A stretch of 38,110 nucleotides of DNA from Chara braunii (lineage: Eukaryota > Streptophyta > Charophyceae > Charales > Characeae), in assembly GCA_003427395.1 (NCBI GenBank), contig BFEA01000065.1, positions 1,438,130-1,476,239 on the forward strand, in the 5' to 3' direction. A program made the position numbers and the translations under genes. Of the stretch, positions 27,841 through 38,110 are shown piece by piece; positions within the stretch are counted from its first letter, which is position 1, and every line of letters starts with the position of its first letter. A model generated the notes under the pieces. It ran no database searches and had not been told where the DNA came from. It saw only the letters and a list, made by a program, of their open reading frames with translations.

Positions 27841-30800
27841 GGTGCCCCATTCACGCAGAGAGGAGGAGGACGGAACGGGCAATCTCAGACCTTCACACAT
27901 TTCACCAGTTCAGTCCGTTCACAATCTTCACTACCGTCCAAGCGAGGAAGGGGGGAAGGACGGAAAAAACAATTTCATGCCTTCACCGATTTCACCACTT
28001 CAGTTCCTTCACAACCTTCACTACTGCCCAAGCACAGGGGGAAAGGACCGAAGGTGCAATTTCAGGCCATCATGAATTTCACCACTTCAGTTCCTTCACA
28101 TCTTTCACCATTGTTCATGTAGGAGAGCGGGGAAAAATTTCATGTCTTCACCGATTTCACCACTCCAGTTCCTTCACAACCTTCACTACCGTCCAAGCAA
28201 CATAGGGGGAGGACAAAACCGGCAATTTTAGGCATTCACAAATTTCACCACTTCAGTTCCTTCACAACTTTCACTGTGGTCTATGTAGGAGGGGNGCAAT
28301 TTCATGCCTTCACCGATTTCACCACTTCAATTCCTTCACAACCTTCACTACTGTTTAAGCAATAAAGGGGGGGGAGGATGGAAGGGGCAATTTCAGACCT
28401 TCACAAATTTCACCACTTCAGTTCGTTCAGAATCTTCACTACCGTCCAAGCAAGGGGGGTGGAGGATGAAATGGGCAATTTCAGGCCTTCACCGATTTCA
28501 CCACTTCAGTTCCTTCACAACCTTCACTACCGTCCAAGCAACAGGAGGGGGAGAGCGAAGCGTCGAGTAAGAGTGTAGATCTATGTGGCCACTTCAGCAT
28601 TATCACAACTTTCACTGTGGTCTATGTAGGAGGGGGGGGGGGGGGGTAAGGGGGAAGAGGGGGGGAGCAATTTCATGCCTTCACCGATTTCACCACTTGA
28701 GCTCCTTCACAACCTTCACTACCGTCCAAGCAACAGGAGGGAGAACGAAAGGGGCAATTTAAGACCTTCACAAATTTCACCACTTCAGTTCGTTCAGAAT
28801 CTTCACTACCGTCCACGCAAGGGTGGCGGAGGATGGAAGCGACAATTTCAGACCTTCATGGATTTCGCCACTTCAGTTCTTTCAGGACCTTCACTACCGT
28901 TCAAGCAAGACGGGGGGAGGACGGCAGGGGCAATTTCGGGTCTTTAGGAATTTCACCACTTCAGTTTCTTCACATCTTTCACTGTCGTTTATGTAGGAGG
29001 AGGGGGGGAGGAGGGGGGGAGGAGGGGGCAATTTCATGCCGTCACCGATTTCACCAGATCAGTTCCTTCACAACCTTCACTACCGTCCAAGCAACATGGG
29101 GGGAGGACGGAACGGACAATTTCAGGCCTTCAAAAATTTCACCACTTCAGTTCGTTCACAATCTTCACTACCGTCCAAGCAAGGGGGGTGGAGGATGGAA
29201 ATGATAATTTCAGGTCTTCAAGGATTTCACCACTTCAATTCCTTCACAACCTTCACTACCGTTCAAGCAAGAAGGGGGGGGGGACGGAAAGGGCAATTTC
29301 ATGCCTTCACGAATTTCACCATTTTAGTTCCTTCACATCTTTCACTATCGTCTATGTAAGAGGGGGGAGGCAATTTCAGGCCTTTACAAACTTCACCACT
29401 TCAGTTCGTTCACAATCTTCACTACCATCCAAGCAAGGGGGGTGGAGGATGAAAGTAACAATTTCAGACCTTCATGGATTTCACCACTTCAGTTCCTTCA
29501 CGACCTTCACTACCATCCAAGCAAGACGGGAGGAGGACGGAAGGGGCAATTTCAGGCCTTCACGAATTTCACCACTTTAGTTCCTTCACATGTTTCACTG
29601 TTGTCTATGTAGGAGAGGGGGGGGGGAGGGGGGTGCAATTTCATGCCTTCACCGATTTCACCACTTCAGTTCCTTCATAACCTTCACTACCGTCCAAGCA
29701 ATTGGGAGGGAGGACAGAAGGAGCAATTTCAGGCCTTTAAAAATTTTACCACTTCAGTTCGTTCACAATCTTCACTACCGTCCGAGCAAGGGGGGTGGAG
29801 GATGGAAGTGACAATTTCAGGCCTTCACGGATTTCACCACGTCAATTATTTCAGAACCTTCACTATCATCCAAGCAAGAGGGGGGAAGGACAGAAGGGGC
29901 AATTTCAGACCTTCACCGATTTCACCACTTCAGTTCCTTCACAACCTTCACTACCGTCCAAGTAACATAGGGGCAATTTTTTGCCTTGAAAATTTTCACC
30001 ACTTCAGTCCGTTTACAATCTTCACTACCGTCCAAGCAAGGGAGGTCACAGTGGAGCATGAAATTGACAATTTCAAACCTTTACAAATTTCAGGCCTTCA
30101 CAAATATCACCACTTTAGTTCATTCGCAGTCTTCACTACCGTCCAAGCAAGTAGGGTGGAGTGTAGAAGGAACAATTTCATGCCTTCACCGATTTCACCA
30201 CTTTAGTTCATTCACAACCTTCACTAATGTCTAAGCAACAGGGTGGGGGGGACAGAAAGGGCAATTTTAGGCCTTCACAAATTTCACCACTTCAGCTCAT
30301 CCACAATCTTCACTACCGTCCAAACAAGGGGGAAGAGGCTGGAAGGGGCAATTTCAGGCCTTCACGAATTTCACAACTTCAGTTCCTTCATATCCTTCAC
30401 TACCGTCCAAGCAACAGGGGAGGGGCGGGACGGAAGGGGCAATTTCATGCCTTCACAAATTTCACCACTTCAGTTCGTTCACAATCTTCACTACCGTCCA
30501 AGCAAGGGGGGTGGAGGACAGAATGGGCAATTTCAGGCCTTCACAAATTTCACCACTTCAGTTTATTCACAATCTTCACTACCGTCCAAGCAAGGGGGGT
30601 GGAGGATGGAAGGGGCAATTTCATGCCTTCACCGATCTCACCACTTCAGTTCCCTCACTAGACCTCACATCTTTCACTATCGTCTATGGAGGAGGGGGAG
30701 GGGGGGGGGGGGCAATTTCATGCATTCACCAATTTCACCACTTCAGTTTTTTCACAACCTTCACTACTGTCCAAGCAACAGGGGGGAAGGACGGAAGAGG

Positions 30801-31163
30801 CAATTTCATACCTTCAGAAATTTCACCACTTCAGTTCGTTCACAGTCTTCACTACCGTCCAAGCAAGGGGGGTGAAGGACAGAATGAGCAATTTCAGGCC
30901 TTCACATATTTCACCACTTCAATTCATTCACAATCTTCACTACCGTCCAAGCAAGGGGGGTGAAAGATGGAAGGGCAATTTCATGCCTTCACCGATTTCA
31001 CCACTTCAGTTTTTTCATATCTTTCACTATCGTCTGTGTAGGAGGGGGGAGGGGGGGGGGAATTTCATGCCTTCACCGATTTCACCACTTCAGTTTCTTC
31101 TCAACCTTCACTATTGTCCAAGCAACAGGGGGGAAGGATGAAAGGGGCAATTTCATACCTTCA
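27841..31163 (+). repeat. About 88-bp tandem array, forward arm
   Basis: Each unit contains GGCAATTTCA(T/G)GCCTTCAC, TTTCACCACTTCAG, TTC(C/G)TTCACAA and ACTACCGTCCAAGCAA, then a G-rich spacer (GGGGGGTGGAGGATGGAAGG) that varies in length and gives most of the period variation. The runs of four to fifteen G are quadruplex candidates and sequencing hazards (one N at 28295). The sequence lacks stop codons in places, so frames of 66-210 codons appear in every plus phase, all reading FHHFSSFTTFTTVQA-like peptides. I regard these as artefacts. Confidence 0.93.
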
Positions 31164-32790
31164 CCCCCCTTGCTTAGACGGTAGTGAAGATTGTGAACAA
31201 ACTGAAGTAGTGAAATTTGTGAAGGCCTGAAATTGCCCCTTCCGTCCCCTCCCCCCTGTTGCTTAAACGATAGTGAAGGTTGTGAAGGGACTAAAGTGGT
31301 GAAATCGGTGAAGGCATGAAATTGTCCGTTCCATCCGCCACCCCCCTTGCTTTGACGGTAGTGAAGATTGTGAACAAACTGAAGTGGTGAAATTTATGAA
31401 AGCATGAAATTGCCCCTTCCGTCCCCCTCCGCTGTTGCTTAGACGGTATGAAGGTTGTGAAGGAACTGAAGTGGTGAAATTCTTGAAGGCCTGAAATTTT
31501 CCCTTTCATCCTCCACCCCACTTGCTTGGACGGTAGTGAAGATTGTGAATGAACTGAAGTGGTGAATTTTTTGAAGGCCTGAAATAACCCTTTCCATCAC
31601 CCTCCCCATGTTATTCAAACAGTAGTGAAAGTTGTGAAGGAACTGGAGTGGTGAAATCGGAGAAGGCATGAAATTGCCCCTTCCATCCTCAACCCCCCTT
31701 GCTTGGACGGTGGTGAAGACTGTGAATGAACTGAAGTGGTGAAATTTGTAAAGGTCTGAAATGTTCCCTTTCATCCTCCACCCCCTTGCTCAAACGGTAG
31801 TGAAGATTGTGAACGAACTGAAGTGGTGAAATTTGGGAAGGCCTGAAATTGCCCCTCTCGTCCTTCCCCCCTGTTGCTTGGAAAGTAGTGAAGGTTGTGA
31901 AGAAACTGAAGTGGTGAAATTTGGGAAGGCCTGAAATTGCCCCTCTCGTCCTTCCCCCCTGTTGCTTGGAAAGTAGTAAAGGTTGTGAAGAAACTGAAGT
32001 GGTGAAATATGTGAAGGCATGAATTTGCCCCCCCCCTCTTCCCTCCTGCATGGACGATAGTGAAAGATGTGAAGGAACTATAGTGGTGAAATCAGTGAAG
32101 GCATGAAATTGTATGTTCCATCCTCCACTTCCCTTCCTTGGACGGTAGTGAAGATTGTGAACGAACTGAAGTGGTGAAATGTGTGAAGGGCTGAAATTGC
32201 CCCTTTCATCCTTCACCCCCCTTGCTTGGACGGTAGTGAAGATTGTGAACGCACTGAAGTGGTGAAAGTAGTGAGGGTCTAAAATAGCCCCTCGCCTCTC
32301 ATTTTTCTTAGTTTGGATGATGGTGAAATATGTGAACGTACTGAAGTGGTGAAGGTAGTGAAAATCTGAATTTGCACCTCGACCCTTTTTTCCCTTGGCT
32401 TGCACGATGGTGAAAGATGTGAACGTACTGAAGTGGTGAAAGTAGTGAAGGTCTGTAATTGCGCCTCGGTTCTCCTTTATCTTAGCTTGCACGATGGTGA
32501 AAGATGTGAACGTACTGAAGTGGTGAAAGTAGTGCAGGCATATTAGTTGCCTCGCCTAGGTGAAATTGGTGAAGTCCTGAAATTGCCCCTTCCCTCCCCT
32601 TGAGACCCTGAAAGTTGTGAATAAAAGTGAAGTGGTGAAATTGGTATAGGCCCCTCCTGAAAATTGCCTCACATAGGTGAAATTGGTGAAGTCTTGAAAT
32701 TGTAACCTCCCTCCCCTTCGACCCTGAAAGTTGTGAAAAAAGTGAAGTGGTAAAATTAGTGTAGGCCCCTCCCCTAAAATGCCTCGCCTA
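31164..32790 (-). repeat. About 88-bp tandem array, inverted arm and degenerate end
   Basis: From about 31164 the same unit runs on the minus strand (CTTGCTTGGACGGTAGTGAA, CTGAAGTGGTGAAA). After about 32270 the units change to a shorter variant with GTGAACGTACTGAAGTGGTG and TGCACGATGGTGAAAGATGT, and after 32560 to AGGTGAAATTGGTGAAGTCC. The minus-strand frame of 267 codons at 31689-32492 is the same repeat peptide. Confidence 0.93.
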
Positions 32791-32966
32791 GATGCATTTA
32801 CACTAATGAACAACACAGCCTCACAACGCTCATTCATCATTGCAGCTTCCTTTTTCACCATGAAGAACACATCCCCCACCCTGAATTCAGGCCGAATAAA
32901 ACACAACAAAATTCTCAATTCACCTTTTTCATCCCTGAAATTTCAGATAGGTGATAACCGCTTGTG
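32791..32966 (+). other. Right-terminal segment of the large transposon
   Basis: Non-repetitive 3' part ending TCAGATAGGTGATAACCGCT followed by TGTG. Compare 8701-8743 in the small element: CATCCCTGAAATTTCAG against CATTCCTGAATTTTTAG, then the identical last 14 bases. Confidence 0.75.
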
Positions 32967-32974
32967 TCTTCCAT
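32967..32974 (+). repeat. Target-site duplication TCTTCCAT, right
   Basis: Partner of 27701-27708. Confidence 0.9.
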
Positions 32975-34290
32975 GGATGATCTCTTGCTCAAATCTTGTG
33001 GAATAGCCTAGTGCAAGTCTTGTTTTTCATTCACACACTAGTAGGTAGTGCTCCGATTCTTCTATGGATAATCTCATGTTGGATACTTGTGATTTGGGCT
33101 ACTCAAACTCTTGTTTTTCACTCACACACTAGCAGGTAGAGCTCCGATTCTTCTATGGATGATCTTTTGTTAGATACTTGTGATTTGGGCTACTCAAACT
33201 CTTGTTTTTTACTTACACACTAGTAGGTAGTGCTCCGGTTCTTCTATGGATGATCTCATATGTTGGATACTTGTGATTTGGGTTACTCAAACTCTTGTTT
33301 TTCACTCACACACTAGTTGGTAGAGCTATAATTCTTTTATGGATAATCTCATATTGGATACTTGTGATTTGGGCTACTCAAACTCTTGTTTTTCACTCAC
33401 ACACTAGTAGGTAGAATTTCGATTTTTCTGTGGATGATCTCATGTTGGATACTTGTGATTTGGGTTACTCAAACTCTTGTTTTTCACTCACACACTAGTA
33501 GGTAGGGCTTCGATTCTTCTATGGATGATCTCTTGTTGGATACTTGTGATTTGGGCTACTCAAACTCTTGTTTTTCACTCACATGCTAGTAGGAGATCCT
33601 CCGATTCTTCCATGGATGATCTCTTGCTCAAATCTTGTGAGATAGCCTAGTGCAACTCTTGTTGTTCATTCACACACTAGTAGGTAGTGCTCCGATTCTT
33701 CTATGGATAATCTCATGTTCGATACTTATGATTTGGTCTACTCAAACTCTTGTTTTTCACTCACAAACTAGTAGGTAGTGCACCGCTACTCCTATGGATG
33801 ATCTTTGATGCAATCTCGGTGATCTACCCTACTCACACTAATGTTTTTCACTCACACACTAGTAGGTAGTGCACCGCTGCTTCTATGAATAATGTTTGAT
33901 TCAATCTTGGTGATCTAGCCTACTTAAGTTCATGAGTTTTCGCACACACGCTAGTAGGTAGTGCACCGCTACTTCTATGGATGATCTTTCGTTCAATCTT
34001 GGGGATCTAGCCTACGCTATCTCATGCCTTTCACTCACACACTAGTAGGAAGTGCACCACTTCTTTCATGGATGACCTTTGGTTCGACCTTGGTGATCTA
34101 GCCTACTTAGACTTTTGCTTTCACTCACATTAGTAGTAGGATGTGCTCCGATTCTTCCATGAGTGGATCTTTCCTCAAATCTTTGTGTTTGATCATGTTA
34201 GACTCTTGCTTTCACTCACATGATAGTAGGTGGTGATCCGGTTCTGTCATAGGTGATCCTTGCTCTAAACATGTGTTTTGAACTAGAGTA
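32967..34290 (+). repeat. 91-bp satellite A, right block
   Basis: Continuation of the array interrupted at 27708, about 14 units. Units are regular to about 33780 and then diverge progressively (GTAGTGCACCGCTACTTCTA, GATCTAGCCTAC). The variant AGGAGATCCT unit recurs at about 33590. Confidence 0.95.
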
Positions 34291-36220
34291 GCTTGTGCTT
34301 ACGTCTCAGATGATTGTTGTTCGTTTCAAAGCTTGGTTACATTCTTGAGCCACAAACTTATATAATTGAACTACTTGGTGTTGTTCCGTTTCACCTTTGG
34401 TTGTTCCTCTTGCATTCCACATTGTGTATACGCTAGTATAGCCTGTGTTTCATCCCTCAACTACTCGATGTTGTTCCGTTTCACTCTTAACTGTTCCCCC
34501 TTGCATCCCACGTGTGTATGAGCTAGTCTAGCCTGTGTTTCATCCCACAACTACTTGGTGCTGTTCCGTTTCACCTTTGGATGTTCCCCTTGCATTCCAC
34601 ATTGTGTATAAGCTGGTCTAGCTTGTGTTTTCATCCTTCAACTACTTGGTGCTGTTCCGTTTTACTCTTGGTTGGTCCCCCTTGCATCCCACCTCTGTAT
34701 AAGCTAGTATAGCCTGTGTTTTCATCCTTCAACTACTTGGTGCAATTTCGTTTTACTCTTGGTTGTTCCCCCTTGCATCCCACTTGTGCATGAGTTAGTC
34801 TAGTCTGTGTTTCATCCCTCAATTACTCGGTGCTGTTCCGTTTCACATTTGACTGTTCCTCTTGCATTTCACATTGTGTATAAGCTAGTATAGTCTGTGT
34901 TTCATCCCTCAACTACTTCATGTTCTTTCGTTTTACTCTTGACTGTTTCACATTGCATCCCACTTGTGTATGAGCTAGTCTAGCCTGTGTTTCATCCTTC
35001 AACTACTTGGTGTTGTTCCGTTTTACTCTTGGTTGTTCCCCCTTGCATCCACATTGTGTATAAGGTAGTCTAGCCTGTGTTTCATCCCTCAACTACTTAG
35101 TGTTGTTCCGATTTACTCTTGGTTGTTCCCCTTGCATTCCACATTGTGTATGAACTAGTCTAGCCTGTGTTTTTCATCCCTCAACTACTTGGTGTTGTTC
35201 CGTTTTACTCTTGGTTGTTTCCCTTGTATTCCACATTGTGTATGATCTAGTCTAGCATGTGTTTCATCCCTCAACTACTTGGTGCTGTTCCGTTTCACCC
35301 TGGACTGTTCCCTTTGCATCCACATTGTATATGATCTAGTACAGTCTGAGTTTTCATCTCACAATTATTTGGTGCTGTTCCGTTTTACCCTTGGTTGTTC
35401 CCCTTGCATTCCGCATTATGTATAAAATAGCCCAACCTGTTTTTTCATCCTTCAACTACTTAGTGTTGTCTCGATTCATCTTTGGTTGTTCACCTTGCAT
35501 TCCACATTGTGTATAAGATAGTCTAGCCTGTGTTTTCATCCTTCAACTACTTGGTGCTGTTCCGTTTTCAATTTTGGTTGTTCCTCTTGCCTTTCACTTG
35601 TGTATGAACTAGTCTAGTCTACGTGTTCATCCCTCAACTACTTGGTGCTGTTCCGTTTTACTCTTGGTTGTTCCCCTTGCATCCCACATTGTGTATAAGC
35701 TAGCCTAGTCTGTGTTTTCATCCTTGAACTACTTAGTGCTGTCCCGTTTCACCTTTGGCTGTTCCCCTTGCATTCCACATTGTGCATAAGCTAGTCTAGC
35801 CTGTGTTTTCATCCTTCAACTACTTGGTGTCGTTCCGTTTTCACTCTTGGTTGCTCCCCTTGCCTCCCACTTGTGTATGAACTAGTCTAGTATACGTTTT
35901 CATCCCTCAACTACTTGGTGTTGTTCCGTTTTACTGTTGGCTGTTCCGCTTGCATCCCACATTGTGTATAAGCTAGCCCAGCCTGTGTTTTCATCCTTCA
36001 ACTACTTGGTGATGATCCGTTTTACTCTTGGTTGTTCCCTTTGCATCCCGCATTGAGTGTAAACTAGTCTAGCCTGTGTTTGCATCCCTCAACTACTTAG
36101 TGATGTTCCATTTTACTATTGGTTGTCCCCCGTACATTCCACATTGTGTATGATTTAGCCTAGCCTGTGTTTCATCCCTCAACTACTTGGTGTTGTCCCG
36201 ACTCATACGTGGTTGATCTG
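34291..36220 (+). repeat. About 91-bp satellite B
   Basis: About 21 units with TTTCATCCCTCAACTACTTG, GTTGTTCCGTTTTACTCTTG, TTCCCCTTGCAT(C/T)CCACATT and GTGTATAAGCTAGTCTAGCC. Alignment of CTACTTGGTGTTGTTCCGTT with CTAGTAGGTAGTGCTCCGAT of satellite A shows that the two share an ancestor. Confidence 0.93.
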
Positions 36221-36775
36221 TTATTCATGTGCATGTGTTTTCCACTAGTTCTAGCTTCTCATTGCCATGATCATGTGTGACTGTGACGTTGCGGTTCTTA
36301 CTTAGATAATCTCTCCTTCATGTGCATGTGTCCTCCACTAGTTCTAGCTTCTCATTGTCATGTTCATATGTGTTGTGATGTTCCGGTTTCTACTTAGTTG
36401 ATCTTTCTCCCATGTGCATGTTTCCTCCACTAATCCAAATGTCTCATTATCAAGTTCATGTATGTTGTGATGTTCCGGTTCCCACTTAGTTGATCTCTCC
36501 TCTAAGTGCATGTGCCTTTCAATAGTTTTAGCTTCTCATTGTTAAGTTCATGTGTGTTGTGATGTTCCGGTTCATTCTTAGTTGATCTCTCCTCTATGTG
36601 TATATGTTTTTCACTAGTTCTAGCTTCTTATTGTCAACTTCATGTATGTTGTGATGTTCCGGGTCATACTTAGTTGATCTTTCCTCTATGTGTATATGTT
36701 TTTCACTAGTTCTAGCTTTTCATTGTCAAGTTCAAGTATGTTGAAGTGTTCCAATTCGTGCTTATTCGATCTTTC
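36221..36775 (+). repeat. About 91-bp satellite C
   Basis: Six or so units with CATGTG(C/T)ATGTG, CACTAGTTCTAGCTTCTCAT, GTTGTGATGTTCCGGTTC and CTTAGTTGATCT. GATGTTCCGGTTC and TTGATCT correspond to GTGCTCCGATTC and ATGATCT of satellite A. Confidence 0.9.
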
Positions 36776-38078
36776 ACTATGGGATGGGTGATTGACATTT
36801 GGCTGCTACTACGAGGAGATGATTTGATTAGGATTATAAGTTTCTTCTTCTCTCTCCCCCTTTCTCTATATATATATATATATATTTCTCCTAGTCCTCT
36901 CTTTTCTTCCCTCTTCGCTTTGCCCTTTCTCTCCCTCTCTCTTCCCCTCACTTGGCATATGATTAACCTTTTTCCCCTTGTTTGGTACATTGTCAGGGTG
37001 CGAACGGTAAAAAGAGATCACACCTCACTTGGTGGAGAAAGAGGGCAAGGGGAGGGTAACCGGTCCCTTATGCCACCAAGAAGGCAGAAGAAAGGACGGT
37101 TGAGAAAGTGGGAAAAAAATGCGAAATCCGAGAGAGAGTATAAGTGGAAGCAAGGGCAGTTTGACTCAACCATTTCCCCGGCTGCATGACTATGAGAAGA
37201 GGATGGACTGAATGAGCAAAGAAGGGAAACAAAGATCAGCGAAAGAGCATGGAAAGATAGGCATGTGGGAGGGGCTATGTGTTGACCCCCAACGGGCGAT
37301 CGTTTGAATTTTTGCTTTGTGTGGGATTGTGCAGGTAAGTGAAGGCTAAAGATGCCTTGAGCGGGATAGGGCCGGGAGGAACCGGGCATCAAAAAGAAAA
37401 CGGGAAGAGGCGCTAAGGGGCTATGGGACCCTTAGCATAAAACCAACCCATGTAAATGACCTTTGCGTTTGAGACTTGGAATGTAAATGAGAAAATGAAG
37501 TGTTATCTTGCCAAGGGAAATGTGAAGTTGTACGTGCATGCATGTAAAGGCCCCGAAAAGACTAAGGGGCCTGCGTCAATAGGGTTGAGTAAGATGTATG
37601 AGACCCGATGGGTGAGTAGAGGCGAGGGGAAAGGCGGCATCGCCGCATCCCGATGACGCAGTAGGAACACAATGCTTAGGAAAATGGTGTGCGGTCTAAG
37701 CATGACGCTTAGCCTGCGCACAAGAGAAGAGAGACTCTCAAAGAACCCTTGGACTGCCTGCGTATTGGAAAGAGCAATTGTCGGAGAACACAACCAAGAA
37801 TCAAAAAAAAATCAGCGTTGTGGAATGATCAGCGAGATTACCACTCGGCGTGAGGGTTGAGCTACATTCCTAATGTCACAGCTCTCTCGCGCAAAAGCCC
37901 ACCCACATCCATCTCAAAGCACTAGGTGGGGGTGACCCTCGGACGAATGGCCCGCGCCCTGAGCATGAGCGTGGGCGGGCCGAGCCAACCACGACCCGAA
38001 GTGGGGTCGACTATGGCTCGAAAGTCTACCGGGTTTGGCCCTACAGCGTTTTCATTGACTTTTTTTGGGGGGGGGACT

Positions 38079-38082
<4 letters not shown>
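36776..38082. other. Non-coding stretch after the satellites
   Basis: Contains a CT-rich stretch with a TA run at 36868-36884. A short frame from ATG 37070 begins MPPRRQKKGR and stops at 37189. I find no further support for a gene. The frames at 36746-37189 and 37018-37392 overlap on opposite strands and look like artefacts. Confidence 0.5.

Positions 38083-38110
<28 letters not shown>
38083..38110. repeat. (CT)n microsatellite, runs off the window
   Basis: Pure CT after a run of ten G at about 38067-38076. Confidence 0.95.

Larger units (their letters stand above)
27709..32966 (+). mobile_element. 5258-bp inverted-repeat transposon made of tandem repeats (large member)
   Basis: Inserted in satellite A with an 8-bp duplication (TCTTCCAT). 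Termini read GACAAAAGGTTGAC on the left and, inward on the minus strand, CACAAGCGGTTATC on the right. The right terminus is identical over 14 bp to that of the 472-bp element ending at 8743. Inside, about 37 units of about 88 bp point one way and, from about 31164, about 16 point the other way, so the whole can fold back. No transposase is visible, so it depends on an enzyme encoded elsewhere. hAT is my first guess at superfamily from the 8-bp duplication. Confidence 0.85.

Noticed and set aside
27718-32492. Many long frames reading FHHFSSFTTFTTVQA-type repeats, up to 267 codons
   Set aside because: They occur in all phases and on both strands in step with the orientation of the 88-bp array, with indels changing phase. 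They reflect stop-poor tandem sequence, not a repeat protein.
37070-37189. Possible gag start MPPRRQKKGR
   Set aside because: Many gypsy gag proteins begin MPPRR, but the frame stops after 39 codons and no LTR or primer site is near.

Overview
This window looks like gene-poor nuclear DNA from a eukaryote with a large, repeat-rich genome. The grounds are long diverged satellite arrays, abundant microsatellites, an LTR-retrotransposon primer-binding site matching the 3' end of tRNA-Asp, tRNA-derived sequence, and a 632-base assembly gap. Use of a tRNA-Asp primer is common in plant Ty3/gypsy elements, so the green lineage is my best guess, but nothing here fixes the species. I recognise no conserved host gene, rRNA gene, functional tRNA gene or CRISPR array. 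Almost every open frame is a by-product of low-complexity or tandem sequence.

Layout. Bases 1-2067 hold little. A 655-bp repeat unit lies at 2068-2722. Its second copy is inverted on the far side of the window and is split in two (16911-17032 and 22700-23236) by a 5667-bp insert. A second inverted pair (5629-6196 and 14725-15270) lies inside the first pair. T-rich, purine-rich and GATTCATC-bearing stretches are mirrored between them, so 2.1-6.2 kb and 14.7-23.2 kb look like two opposed copies of one composite repeat. Between them are a tandem duplication, a GATT microsatellite, a small inverted-repeat transposon (8272-8743), an LTR/primer-binding site on the minus strand (9097-9119), a 61-63-bp hairpin satellite that runs into the gap, and two more minisatellites.

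The 5667-bp insert (17033-22699) ends in TGTCG...CGACA and is flanked by CCGG/CCGA. It carries six different tandem-repeat families back to back and then the only convincing coding-like stretch of the window (21275-22231). That stretch is one reading frame broken by two in-frame TGA codons, and I do not recognise the protein.

From 23.3 to 26.3 kb is a diverged direct repeat of about 1.6 kb peppered with short hairpins. From 27.0 to 36.8 kb is a satellite domain of about 91-bp units in three related subfamilies. Into it has jumped a 5258-bp transposon (27709-32966) flanked by perfect 8-bp target duplications. The transposon's body has grown into roughly 50 units of about 88 bp arranged head to head. 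Its termini match those of the 472-bp element at 8.3 kb, so the two define one family of non-autonomous, fold-back-like elements. The last 1.3 kb shows nothing recognisable and ends in a CT microsatellite.
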